DNA of 64,000 nucleotides from Chloroflexota bacterium (GTDB lineage Bacteria; Chloroflexota; Anaerolineae; Aggregatilineales; Phototrophicaceae), in contig JAPOVL010000013.1 in NCBI GenBank assembly GCA_026708115.1, forward strand, positions 310,001 to 374,000. Direction: 5' to 3'. Shown in pieces: positions 18,222-28,026 of the stretch (the stretch's first letter is position 1; the number at the start of each line of letters is the position of its first letter). The notes beneath the pieces are model-generated. The model had not been told where the DNA came from. It worked only from the letters and a program-made list of their open reading frames with translations, and ran no database searches. The position numbers were made by a program, and so were the translations under genes.

Positions 18222-19055
18222 ATGACGACCGTGAATTATGACCGGGCGGTAGCCTATTATGATGAAACGCGCGCCTTTCGATCCGGCGTCGCCGAGCAGT
18301 ACCGGCAGGCGATTCTGCCCTTTCTCGACGGTCATGACAATCCGCGCATCCTCGAACTGGCGATTGGAACCGGCTTGATCGGGGCCTCTTTCTTCGCGGC
18401 GGGCGACAGCTATGTCGGCGTCGATATCTCGCGTGGGATGATGGGGCGGATCGCGTCTAAACTGGACAATGGCAACGCGCCGGATTTGGCGCAGGCCGAT
18501 ATCGCTCGGCGCCTGCCCTTTACCGATGACAGCTTTGATCTCGTGCATGCGCTGCGCGTTTTTCACCTCCTGGACGATTGGCAGCGCTGCATTCAAGAGG
18601 TGAGGCGCGTATTGAAGCCGGGCCGGCGCCTGCTGATCGTCCGCAATGCCCCGCTAGAGAGCGAAGCGCAGCCGCCCTGGGCTGTCGTGCACGGCAAATG
18701 GGACGAAATCCTGGCAGAGCTGGGCGTCGGAGTGGAGGGCATCCGTCACGGGATATTCCGAACGGACGACATAATGATGGAATACCTGCGCTCGACCGGC
18801 GCAAAGACGCGGTCAGTTGATCTCTTGCCCTACACAGAAAGAGCGGTTTCCCCCCGCATGATGGTCGAGCGCCGCCGGCAAAAGATGTTCAGCAGCGATT
18901 GGCATCTGCCAGCCGACTTGCACGCGCGCGCGGTCCAGCAACTGAATCGTTGGCTGGAGACAGACTGCGCACAGCCCGACGAGCTGCGCGCCCAGAGCAT
19001 GGTTTTCCGGGCAATCGTCGCGCGTTGGGCGGAACAGGACCAAGTGCGTGGGTAA
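18222..19055 (+). CDS. Class I SAM-dependent methyltransferase
   Basis: ILELAIGTGLIGASFFAAGDSYVGVDISRGMM...LPFTDDSFDLVHALRVFHLL. Confidence 0.92.
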   Translation: MTTVNYDRAVAYYDETRAFRSGVAEQYRQAILPFLDGHDNPRILELAIGTGLIGASFFAAGDSYVGVDISRGMMGRIASKLDNGNAPDLAQADIARRLPFTDDSFDLVHALRVFHLLDDWQRCIQEVRRVLKPGRRLLIVRNAPLESEAQPPWAVVHGKWDEILAELGVGVEGIRHGIFRTDDIMMEYLRSTGAKTRSVDLLPYTERAVSPRMMVERRRQKMFSSDWHLPADLHARAVQQLNRWLETDCAQPDELRAQSMVFRAIVARWAEQDQVRG

Positions 19056-19103
19056 AACAAGCCTTGCCCGGTCATTTCCCGGACCTGGGAATCGGAGACG
19101 AAC

Positions 19104-20180
19104 TTGATCGAGATACTGGCGAGCCTGGCAGCCATCTTGGTATCGGTCTACCTGCTGTCGGTGATCACCGAGGGCTTTTTCATCGTCAGCCTGGATCAAA
19201 TCTCGCGGCGCTTGAGCCTATCCGACGAAGTTGCGGGCGCGTCCTTGATGGCGATGGGCTCGTCGGCGCCGGAACTGGCGATTGCCTTGATAGCGCTGTT
19301 TAGCGGCGGCGGCGCCCATAGCGATGTCGGCATCGGCACGATTGTCGGCTCCGCTGTCTTCAACATCCTGGTGATCACGGGTGTATCCGCGGTGGTGGCG
19401 GGCGGCTTGCGCATTCATCCCTTTGCCGTTCGGCGCGACACGCTCTATTACCTGCTGTCCATCGGCTATCTGGCCTTCATCTTTGTGGACGGCGAAGTGC
19501 TGCTCTGGGAAGCGATTCTGGGTTTGGCAGCTTACGTCGCCTATGTGCTGCTGCTGGTCTTTTACAAAGATCCCTCCAAGGCGGATTCGCCCGCGGCCAG
19601 TGTCGACCGCGCGGTCGTGCCGGAAGGCGCGAGCGGTCACGGCGCCATGCATCATATCGAGTCCGCTATAACCAGGCTGCTTCGCTTGCTCACCGGCCCG
19701 CCAGCAAAGAACTACGTCTGGACATTTATAGTTGCCATCGCCTTGATCATCACCCTCAGTTATATCCTGGTCGAGTCGACCATCGTCTTCGCGGCCGGCA
19801 TCGGGATTCCGCCCGTGATCGTAGCGCTGACTTTGTTGGCGGCGGGTACATCTGCGCCGGATCTGATCTCTTCGATCGATGTCGCGCGCGACGGGCGCGG
19901 CGGCATGGCCGTGGCCAATGCCATCGGTTCCAATATTTTCGACATTTTCATCGGCCTGGGCTTTCCCTGGGTCCTGGCAATCCTGTTCAGCAGCATGGCC
20001 TCGATTCACGTTGGCACCGATGGCTTGTGGATGTCCATCGGCATACTCGTCGCGACCACGCTGGTCTTGTACGTGCTCTTGCAGAGCCAGCGCATGCTCA
20101 GCCGGCGCGAGGGCATCGCTTTGCTAACGCTCTACCTGGCCTATGTCCTCTACACGCTGCTTTCGGGCGTGACAGGTTGA
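19104..20180 (+). CDS. Sodium/calcium exchanger family protein (TTG start)
   Basis: Two alpha-repeat-like segments: GASLMAMGSSAPELAIALIALF...GTIVGSAVFNILVI and TLLAAGTSAPDLISSIDVA...NAIGSNIFDIFIGLGFPW. Confidence 0.92.
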   Translation: MIEILASLAAILVSVYLLSVITEGFFIVSLDQISRRLSLSDEVAGASLMAMGSSAPELAIALIALFSGGGAHSDVGIGTIVGSAVFNILVITGVSAVVAGGLRIHPFAVRRDTLYYLLSIGYLAFIFVDGEVLLWEAILGLAAYVAYVLLLVFYKDPSKADSPAASVDRAVVPEGASGHGAMHHIESAITRLLRLLTGPPAKNYVWTFIVAIALIITLSYILVESTIVFAAGIGIPPVIVALTLLAAGTSAPDLISSIDVARDGRGGMAVANAIGSNIFDIFIGLGFPWVLAILFSSMASIHVGTDGLWMSIGILVATTLVLYVLLQSQRMLSRREGIALLTLYLAYVLYTLLSGVTG

Positions 20181-20193
20181 TACGGTCCACGCT

Positions 20194-21696
20194 ATGAACG
20201 AGCGCGAAAACGCCATCCACCATCGTCCCGCTCTGGGCATTGACCTGCTGCAGGCGCCCATCGTCGGCCGGCTGCTGCGCGGCCGCTATGGCAGGCTGGC
20301 CATGCAGTCGGTCCTGGCTTTGATGGCGCTTGCGCTAATTGTCGACGGCTTTACCGGACCGCAGACCGCGGCCCGCAACCTGGCGACGGTGGGACCCTGG
20401 GTGCAATTTCGCGGCATTGCCGTGCTGGTCCTGCTGCTGGCGGGCAACCTGTTCTGCATGGGCTGTCCCTTTACGCTGCCGCGCACGCTGGCGAAGCGGC
20501 TCTCCCTGCGCGGACGGCGCTTTCCGGGGCGCTTGCGCAACAAGTGGATCGCGATTATCGGCTTGTTCCTGCTTTTTTCCGTCTACGAATACTTGAACCT
20601 CTGGGCCAGCCCCTGGCTCACGGCCTGGGTGATCGTCGCCTACTTCCTGGCGTCCTTCCTTATGGAGGCGATCTTCACCGAGTCGGCATTTTGCAAATAT
20701 GTCTGCCCGCTCGGCGCATTCAATTTCGTCTATTCGACTGCGTCGCCCACTCAGATCGCCGTCAAGTCGCATGATGTCTGCGCGACCTGCGTCGGCAAAG
20801 AATGCGTCAACGGCAGTTACGCCCCGCAGACGGTGATTCGCCTGGATCAGATCGCTGTCGCGGATGCAGATATCCCGCGCGAAATCGAAGTTGAACACGG
20901 CCCGCGCGGTACGCTCGGGTGCGGCACCGAGCTCTTCGCGCCCCAGATTCGCGGCAATATGGATTGCACCATGTGCCTCGACTGCGTGCGCGCCTGCCCC
21001 CACGACAATGTCAGCCTCTTCACGCGCGCGCCGGGGCGGGAATTGAGCCGGGCCGACAGTTGGTCCCGGCGTTGGGACCTGTCCTTGCTCGTCATCGCGC
21101 TGGCCTTCATGGGCATATCCAACGCCTTTGGCATGGTCCCCCCCTATTACGACTTGCAGCGCTGGCTGGCGCTGAACCTGGGCATCACCAGCGAGTTTGT
21201 AGTACTGCTTGTGATCTTTGGCCTCAGCAATTTGCTTTTGCCGGTTGCGGCAGCCTCAGGCGCGGCCCTCGTCGGCATGCGTCTCACCCGCACCGAGAAA
21301 AGGGACTCCCTCCGCGACACGGTGGCGGCGTTTGCGCCCGCCTTTGTGCCGGTCGGCTTTGGCATCTGGTTCGCCCATTACAGTTTTCATCTGCTGACGG
21401 GACCCGGTCTGATCGTGCCCGTCATTCAGGAATTCCTGGGCGCCTTGGGCGATTGGCAGACCTGGAGCTTCAGCCTGGATCTTGCCCTTATCGGCATCAT
21501 TCAGTTCCTGGCGCTGATCGGCGGCTTTCTCTGCAGCCTGCGCCTGGCACAGAAGACCGCCCTGCGCCTCTACCGCCGCAGAGCCTTGCCGGGCCTCTTG
21601 CCCTGGGCCCTGGTATTCCTGCTGATGATGCTGGCCGCCTGGCAGATCTTCGCGCTGCCGATGGAGATGCGCGGGACGCTAGCCCTATTTGGATGA
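20194..21696 (+). CDS. 4Fe-4S binding membrane protein (NapH/NosR-like)
   Basis: Polytopic ORF with MDCTMCLDCVRACPHDN ferredoxin motif, FCKYVCPLGAF and FCMGCPFTLPR. Confidence 0.85.
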   Translation: MNERENAIHHRPALGIDLLQAPIVGRLLRGRYGRLAMQSVLALMALALIVDGFTGPQTAARNLATVGPWVQFRGIAVLVLLLAGNLFCMGCPFTLPRTLAKRLSLRGRRFPGRLRNKWIAIIGLFLLFSVYEYLNLWASPWLTAWVIVAYFLASFLMEAIFTESAFCKYVCPLGAFNFVYSTASPTQIAVKSHDVCATCVGKECVNGSYAPQTVIRLDQIAVADADIPREIEVEHGPRGTLGCGTELFAPQIRGNMDCTMCLDCVRACPHDNVSLFTRAPGRELSRADSWSRRWDLSLLVIALAFMGISNAFGMVPPYYDLQRWLALNLGITSEFVVLLVIFGLSNLLLPVAAASGAALVGMRLTRTEKRDSLRDTVAAFAPAFVPVGFGIWFAHYSFHLLTGPGLIVPVIQEFLGALGDWQTWSFSLDLALIGIIQFLALIGGFLCSLRLAQKTALRLYRRRALPGLLPWALVFLLMMLAAWQIFALPMEMRGTLALFG

Positions 21697-22455
21697 ACCC
21701 GCGGGCTCTAAACGGACGCCATGTTCCAGTAAAGGTTCAGCCCGCCCCCACAATTCACTGCCATCGCGATTCATGATCGGCTCGGCGGAGTACTGCGCCA
21801 GATAACAGCGGCGATACTTGTCTGTCATATTGGGTCCGCTGCGGTGAAAGGTGCGGCTGCTGAAGACGACGATGCTGCCGGCCGGCACGACCGCCGGATC
21901 ACCGGGATCATCGCCCTTGTAGCCGACCTTGTCGTTTGTGCGGTCTTCGACACTGTGGTCGATGATCTCGTCAGTCGAATTGCGCCCGTCGCGCGAGTAT
22001 GGCAGTACAAAAACGGTGCCGTTTTCGATTGACATGTCGTCCAGCGCGCACCAGCACGACAGATAGGCCCGGTGGTAATGCCCCACATAGCCCGAATCTT
22101 GATGCCAGGCGAATTTGGAATCGGTATCCGCCGCTTTGACCACGTATTGTTCATGGAATAAGTAAGCGGTATCGCCCAGCGTAGCGCGGCAGATCTCCGC
22201 CATCAACTCGCTGAAGAGGAATTCGGTCATGATGGGGCTATCTACGCTGCGGTTGGAAACGAAGTAGCGTTTCTTGTAATGATTGATGCCCTGCGTCGAC
22301 AGGCCCTTGGCTTCCATTTCTTTCTCATGAATGTCGACATAACGCATGCATTCGCTGCGCAGCGCTTCCAGAACATCGTCGGGAATCACTGCTTCCAGCA
22401 CGAAGTAACCGTCCCGGTGATACTGCTCAACTTGCTCAGGGCTGACAACCGGCAT
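21685..22455 (-). CDS. Phytanoyl-CoA dioxygenase family protein
   Basis: YHRDGYFVLEAVIPDDVLEALR...FAWHQDSGYVGHYHRAYLSCWCALDDMSIENGTVFVLPYSR...GSIVVFSSRTFHRSGPN. Confidence 0.9.
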   Translation of the reverse strand: MPVVSPEQVEQYHRDGYFVLEAVIPDDVLEALRSECMRYVDIHEKEMEAKGLSTQGINHYKKRYFVSNRSVDSPIMTEFLFSELMAEICRATLGDTAYLFHEQYVVKAADTDSKFAWHQDSGYVGHYHRAYLSCWCALDDMSIENGTVFVLPYSRDGRNSTDEIIDHSVEDRTNDKVGYKGDDPGDPAVVPAGSIVVFSSRTFHRSGPNMTDKYRRCYLAQYSAEPIMNRDGSELWGRAEPLLEHGVRLEPAGSSK

Positions 22456-22620
22456 CGTTCCGCTCTCCCATCCCTCTTTACTGGCTCCATTGTAGGCTGC
22501 CGCGTCACCCTGTCAACCGCGCCCTGTTCGCGCCTCAGGTCGATTGCATCTCGAAACCCACTGTCGGGGTTATACAGAGGCTGGCAATGGGCTACACTTC
22601 TGTCGGTTCTTCCAAGTTTC

Positions 22621-22699
22621 TTTACGTAAACTGCGGCGCTCACGCGTCAAGCAGTCACACTATTCTGTGTCAGCGCGACATTCCTGGGACCATTCGCCG
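22621..22699 (+). repeat. Interspersed intergenic repeat, copy B (degenerate)
   Basis: ACGTAAACTGCGGCGCTCACGCGTC...CACTATTCTGTGTCAGCGCGACATTCCTGGGACCATTCGCC. Confidence 0.6.
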
Positions 22700-22731
22700 G
22701 TTACGCGCTGATCGGTTCATGGAGATCGAAG

Positions 22732-24123
22732 ATGATTGAGCGACCCAATATCGTATTATTCCTGACCGACGACCACGGCGCCTGGGCCAGCGGCTGCTAC
22801 GGCAATCCCGAAGTGCATACACCCGCCATCGACGCGCTGGCGGCGGCGGGTACGCGCTTTGCGCGGGCCTATACCCCGACCCCCGTCTGTTCCCCCGCCC
22901 GCGCTTGCCTCTTGACCGGCAAGACCGCCTCGCAGGTAGGCATACATGACTGGCTGGAAGAGGCGATAGCCGAGATCGGGGAGCGGGACTGGCTGGGCGG
23001 GACACAGACGCTCTTCGAATACCTGAGCGACGCCGGCTATCACACCGGTTTGAGCGGCAAATGGCACCTGGGTCAATCGCATTTGACGCCCCAGGGCGCG
23101 GACTATTATTTCGGGCTGCCCGGCTGGCAAGGCGCCCACAACGGCGCCTATACCTACGTGCGCAATGGCGACCTGGTCGAGCTCACCGGCAACAAGTCGC
23201 GCTTCATTACCGATCACGCCCTCGCATTCCTGGATACCGTTCCCGATGACAAGCCCTTCTTCCTCAACATCGGCTACATCGCCACGCACTCGCCCTATCG
23301 ACAGCAAACGCACGATCCCCTGCAAACGGCGCGCTATCAAGATTGCGCCTTCGCCGAGATACCGACTTGGGACTCCCATCCCTGGGTCAAGAACGAAGGC
23401 GGCGGCAACGAACTCAGCGAAGGCGACCTGCGCGACCGCTACATCGGCTACTATGCCTCGGTCACCGAGATCGACGACAATATCGCCCGCCTTGTCGCTG
23501 CGCTGAAAGAGCGCGGGCACTGGGAAAACACGCTAATCATCTATACCTCCGATCACGGCTGCGCCATCGGCCACAACGGCTTTTTCGGCAAAGGAAACAG
23601 CACGCGCCCGCTAAACATGTACGAGGTCTCGCTGCGCGTGCCCCTCATCATCTCGGGCGCCGGCGTCTCGGCGGGGGTATTGCATAACTATGTCGACCAC
23701 TATGATACATTCACTACCATCTGCGAGCTTGCCGGTGTCACGGCGCCGCAATCCGATGTCAATACCGGCGCATCCTATGCCCCGCTCCTGCGAGGAGAAA
23801 CGATCAACTGGGACGATACGCGCTTCGGCGAATATGGCGATCTGCGCATGATCCGCGACCAGCGCTGGAAGCTGGTCTATCGCTATCCGGCCGGCCCGCA
23901 TGATCTCTTTGATCTGGAAGCCGTCCCGCAGGAACGGCGCAATCTCTACCATGCCTGCCCAGAGATCGCCGCGGAGTTAAAGCGGCGAATGGACGCCTTT
24001 TATGCCGAGCGCGAAGTTGCCGAGCTTTCCGGCTTGCGGGTTAAGGAGCAGCTGGCGCATAACGGGCACAGCGAAGCCTGGCGCGACGGCAGGCGAGAAG
24101 CCAGGGGCCTGCAAGTCTACTAG
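22732..24123 (+). CDS. Cys-type sulfatase
   Basis: NIVLFLTDDHGAWASGCYGNPEVHTPAIDALAAAGTRFARAYTPTPVCSPARACLLTG, CxPxR formylglycine site. Confidence 0.95.
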   Translation: MIERPNIVLFLTDDHGAWASGCYGNPEVHTPAIDALAAAGTRFARAYTPTPVCSPARACLLTGKTASQVGIHDWLEEAIAEIGERDWLGGTQTLFEYLSDAGYHTGLSGKWHLGQSHLTPQGADYYFGLPGWQGAHNGAYTYVRNGDLVELTGNKSRFITDHALAFLDTVPDDKPFFLNIGYIATHSPYRQQTHDPLQTARYQDCAFAEIPTWDSHPWVKNEGGGNELSEGDLRDRYIGYYASVTEIDDNIARLVAALKERGHWENTLIIYTSDHGCAIGHNGFFGKGNSTRPLNMYEVSLRVPLIISGAGVSAGVLHNYVDHYDTFTTICELAGVTAPQSDVNTGASYAPLLRGETINWDDTRFGEYGDLRMIRDQRWKLVYRYPAGPHDLFDLEAVPQERRNLYHACPEIAAELKRRMDAFYAEREVAELSGLRVKEQLAHNGHSEAWRDGRREARGLQVY

Positions 24124-24174
24124 ACGATGCGAAGCCAATCCGGGCGCGCGAGCCTCGCTTAACCGCTGCCCCTG

Positions 24175-24270
24175 TTTTAATAAACCGCGTTGCACATGCA
24201 ACGAGAAGGCTTGTTATTTTGTGTGAGCGCGACATTCCTGTGGACGATTCGCTGCCGCCGAGCGGCTGTG
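24175..24270 (+). repeat. Interspersed intergenic repeat, copy C
   Basis: TTTTAATAAACCGCGTTGCACATGCAACGAGAAGGCTTGTTATTTTGTGTGAGCGCGACATTCCTGTGGACGATTCGCTGCCGCCGAGCGGCTGT. Confidence 0.9.
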
Positions 24271-24281
24271 TTTCCCGGATC

Positions 24282-26840
24282 TCAACGCCGCTCCAGCGAG
24301 ACCGCCAGCGAGATCCTGTCGTCGAAGCCGAATTTCTCCAGGGTGACGACCACCTGGCCGCTCATGGGCGTGATGAACGCCAAAGGTAGCCGATCCGGTA
24401 CGCCCATGGTGCTGTAGGACATCACTTCCATGCCGTCGACCGTGGCCGTGACAAAGAGATCTTCGACCGCCCCCGACAGCACCTCCAGGTTGAGGATCAG
24501 CAATTCGTCTTCTTCAGCGTGGAAGACGACCAGATCGCGAATGGCCTTGTCGCTGAGTGTGACGATGATTTCGCCAGCTTCGAGCGCGCGCGCGGGATTG
24601 CGGCTTATTGTAATGCTACCGCTGCCGGTGGCAAGCTCGTCAAATGCCGATACCGCCAGGATAAAGGTATCATCGCGATCAAAGATCAAATTGCTGATTT
24701 CGGCGTCAAAGCCGGGACCGCTGTCGTCATCGAAGGCCACTTCGAAGCCATCGGACGAGAGCACCTGCAATGTGCTGTCCAGGCTGCCCATGCTCTCGAC
24801 GGCGAGCGTGAGGCTATCGCCTGTTTGCACCGGCAGTTCGTAGTATACCGCAGGGCTCGCGGCGCTGAGCGAAAATGAGGCGGTATCGCCGTCGTCGATT
24901 CTGGCGACGCCTACCGGATCAATGCTCACAACAAAGTCGCCTTCAATGCCCGCTGTATCTGCGAGGGGGGGAGACGGGAAGATTTCCAACACATAGCTGC
25001 CGCTGTAGGGCAATGGCAGCGGACCGATGACCGCCGCCTTGCGCCCGCGGCTGTCGTCATTAAAGGCGATCTCGTTGTCGTCGTGATCGAACAAGGCAGC
25101 CGCGGGGTCAAAATCGTCGGATCGCACCGTGATTCTCATGTACTGGCCACCTTCGCCATCAAACCTGATCTCGGCGCGGCCGTCGGCCAGGCTGCCTTCA
25201 ATCACGTCTCCCGCTCCCATCGACACGATGGTTGTCGGGGCCGCGGGTTCTTCCGTGGTTGCGCTTAAAACGACCGTCGGCTGATTGCCGGTTTCGCGCA
25301 TAGCAGTGATCAGATAATCGCCCGGGGCGTCCCCGGCGCCCGTCACCAGCTCCAGCCGAATCATACCCGCTGCGTCCGCTGTCTTGCTGCTCACGTAGAC
25401 GGACTCGCCGGCGAAGGTCACATCAAAGTTTACCTGCTCGCCCGGCATCAAATTGCTTACCAAAATGACATGGCTCGACCCTATGACAGCGGATTGCGGG
25501 TCAATCGTGGCGATGGCGTCGCGCCCTCTTTCGTCTGTGTCGAAGCTAATCTCGAGTGTGGCGCTTGCCAATAAGACATCACCGGCATCATCGCGGATTT
25601 CGACCGTGTAAAGGCCGATGTCATCGTCAGGCGTGCTGCTGACTCTCAAGTTGAACGCGCCAGCCGCATTGGCAGTGCGCGCGGTCGAGTATTCCTCGTC
25701 GCCATCCGGATCGAGGATAATCAGGGTGTAGTCGTCTTCTGGTTGCAATCCGCTGACCTCAATCAGATGCTCCGAACCGATGGCTGCGCTCGGTGGCGTG
25801 ACAGAGACGACGGCGGCTAAGGCCAATTCAGCATCCGCGACCTCGCCAATCGTCAACATGGCGGTCGCGACATGGTCGCCCTCCGCGAAGACTTCAATGT
25901 CGTAGCGGCCTTCTTCCATGTCGTCGGGACCCGTAAAGGTCAAGTTGACCTCACCGTCCCTCGAGGCGCGCGCCATCAAGCTGTCAATCAACACGCCGTC
26001 GGCCGATTTGACCTGGGCGCTAACGCTATCAAATGCCGAGAGACCGCTGACGCCAATTTCAGCCGAGTTCCCCGCTTCAATAAGGGCTGGCGTAACGATG
26101 ACAACAACTTCCCGCTCAGGTGCCGCGTCGACGGTGAATTCGCCTTCGGCAACCGTTTCGCCTTCCGCGTCGTAAATGGCGATCGCTTGATGACCGGGCG
26201 TATCGCCTTCTTCCGCGAAGACTTCAATCTTGATGATGCCATCCTTGTCGCTGACGCGCGCGCGGCGATAGGCAACCTGCTGCGATTCGGTGGCGGTAAT
26301 CTCTATCGTATAGCGCCTTTGAGCGTCGAGTTCGGCGATCTTGATCTCGTGCAACGTGCCAATGGGTCCGGAGGACGGCGTCACGGTGACATCGCCCGGC
26401 AATTCTCTGACGGCTTCTTTCGCCGTCAGTTCAAAGTCCGCGCTGGCGAGCGCCTCGCCGTCTTGCACCACTTGAACAGTGTAACTGCCGGGAAGATCTC
26501 CTTCGGTACTGCCGACCGGGAAAGTAATGACGCCTTGATCATCGCTTGTTTCCTCGCTGCTGAAAACGACCTCGCCATCAAAGAGAAACTCGATCGAGTA
26601 AGCGGCGTTCGGCTGCAATCCTTCGATCAGAATCATGAGCAAAGCGCTTTCGACCGGTCCCGAATCTGGCGTGACTGTCACGGTCGGCGCATCCTGAGCC
26701 GGCGCGCTTAGGGCCAAGGCAGCGAAAAGCAGAGACACGATAATGAGTCGCAGACCTGAATCCGGCAGATGCTGCGGGGTCAGACGCGTTTCAAACAGCG
26801 AGATGGAAGATGGCATTTCAAATCCCTTCGCCCGGACCAT
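24282..26840 (-). CDS. Large secreted protein with tandem Ig-like repeats and C-terminal PPC-like domains
   Basis: 852 aa; about five diverged ~100-aa repeats (VTPDSGPVES.../VTPSSGPIGT.../VTPPSAAIGS.../IDPQSAVIGS...) then DVUA0089/PPC-like segments; start may be 26816. Confidence 0.8.
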   Translation of the reverse strand: MVRAKGFEMPSSISLFETRLTPQHLPDSGLRLIIVSLLFAALALSAPAQDAPTVTVTPDSGPVESALLMILIEGLQPNAAYSIEFLFDGEVVFSSEETSDDQGVITFPVGSTEGDLPGSYTVQVVQDGEALASADFELTAKEAVRELPGDVTVTPSSGPIGTLHEIKIAELDAQRRYTIEITATESQQVAYRRARVSDKDGIIKIEVFAEEGDTPGHQAIAIYDAEGETVAEGEFTVDAAPEREVVVIVTPALIEAGNSAEIGVSGLSAFDSVSAQVKSADGVLIDSLMARASRDGEVNLTFTGPDDMEEGRYDIEVFAEGDHVATAMLTIGEVADAELALAAVVSVTPPSAAIGSEHLIEVSGLQPEDDYTLIILDPDGDEEYSTARTANAAGAFNLRVSSTPDDDIGLYTVEIRDDAGDVLLASATLEISFDTDERGRDAIATIDPQSAVIGSSHVILVSNLMPGEQVNFDVTFAGESVYVSSKTADAAGMIRLELVTGAGDAPGDYLITAMRETGNQPTVVLSATTEEPAAPTTIVSMGAGDVIEGSLADGRAEIRFDGEGGQYMRITVRSDDFDPAAALFDHDDNEIAFNDDSRGRKAAVIGPLPLPYSGSYVLEIFPSPPLADTAGIEGDFVVSIDPVGVARIDDGDTASFSLSAASPAVYYELPVQTGDSLTLAVESMGSLDSTLQVLSSDGFEVAFDDDSGPGFDAEISNLIFDRDDTFILAVSAFDELATGSGSITISRNPARALEAGEIIVTLSDKAIRDLVVFHAEEDELLILNLEVLSGAVEDLFVTATVDGMEVMSYSTMGVPDRLPLAFITPMSGQVVVTLEKFGFDDRISLAVSLERR

Positions 26841-27000
26841 GCGGACAGCAGACCAAACCGTAGCACCATTTTATTCAGTGGCTATGAACTATTATAGGGT
26901 GAGCGGCTGCCTGAGTTTTGAATCGGGATGACCAAATAACGGACTGGATGAACTCAATGCCTCATTTCGCAATCATATTCCGCAACGGTATAATTGGCGC

Positions 27001-28020
27001 ATGAACGGGAGTATTGACGCTAATCACAACTGGAACATCGTAGGACATGAGTGGGCGGTGGAGCTTCTGCGGCGTGGCCTGCAGAACGGGCGCAGCCGTC
27101 ATGCCTATTTGTTCACGGGCAGTTCGTCCGTGGGCAAGATGACCCTGGCTCAGACCTTCGCTATGGCGCTCAACTGTGAATCGGAAGATATCGCGGGACG
27201 TCCTTGCCGCAAATGCCGATCCTGCCGCGCGATCGTCAAGGGAAGCGATCCTGATCTGATCCTGGCGCGCGCGGATGAAAGCGGTCGCTTGAAAATCGAC
27301 GCGGTTCGAGAAGTGATGCGTCTGCTGGCGCTGAAGCCTTATGCTTCACGTTTTCGCGTGGCGGTGCTGGAAGACTTTGACCACGTGCTGCCGCAAGCGC
27401 AGGACGCGCTGCTCAAGACCTTGGAAGAACCGGCAGAACACGCGGTTCTTTTGCTACTGGCGGGATCGACGGAAGGCATTCTTTCGACCATCCGTAGTCG
27501 TACACAGATCATACCTTTGCGTCCCTTGCCATTGGAGCTTGTTAAGGATCATTTGATCGGCCGCGGCGCGCAAGAAGATCATGCGGACCTGATCGCTCGG
27601 CTGAGCAGCGGGCGCATCGGCTGGGCGCTGGCCGCGCTGGACGATGAAACGCTTCTTGCGTCCAGAGCGGCATACTTGGATCTTCTGCGGGAGGTCCTGC
27701 GCGGTGGCCGGGTGGACCGTCTAAAAACTGCCGAGCAGCTAAGCCGCAAACTGGCGCGGGACAAAGGTCAATTGCGCGCGACCCTGGACATCTGGCAAAC
27801 GTATTGGCGCGACTTGCTGCTAGAGTGTTACGAGACGCCGGTGAAGCCCTGCAACAGCGACCGCAAGGATGAGATACGCGCGCTCGCGCTGCGAGTGAAT
27901 CCGGCGCAAGCATTGCATGCGCTCAATGCCACACGACGGACCGTGCGCGCGCTGGAAACCAATGCCAATGTCAGGCTGGTGCTGGATGTCTTGTTTCTGG
28001 AGTATCCGGGTTTGGAATAA
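27001..28020 (+). CDS. holB: DNA polymerase III subunit delta'
   Basis: RHAYLFTGSSSVGKMTLAQTFAMALNCE...CRKCRSCRAIVKGSDPDL...AQDALLKTLEEPAEHAVLLLLAGSTEGILSTIRSR. Confidence 0.93.
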   Translation: MNGSIDANHNWNIVGHEWAVELLRRGLQNGRSRHAYLFTGSSSVGKMTLAQTFAMALNCESEDIAGRPCRKCRSCRAIVKGSDPDLILARADESGRLKIDAVREVMRLLALKPYASRFRVAVLEDFDHVLPQAQDALLKTLEEPAEHAVLLLLAGSTEGILSTIRSRTQIIPLRPLPLELVKDHLIGRGAQEDHADLIARLSSGRIGWALAALDDETLLASRAAYLDLLREVLRGGRVDRLKTAEQLSRKLARDKGQLRATLDIWQTYWRDLLLECYETPVKPCNSDRKDEIRALALRVNPAQALHALNATRRTVRALETNANVRLVLDVLFLEYPGLE

Positions 28021-28026
28021 GCTCGG

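Noticed and set aside
24190-24417. Small ORFs across repeat copies (e.g. MHMQREGLLFCVSATF..., MLMQGEGLLSCVSAAV...)
   Set aside because: Similarity between them comes from the interspersed repeat itself; hairpin-rich and poorly constrained as protein
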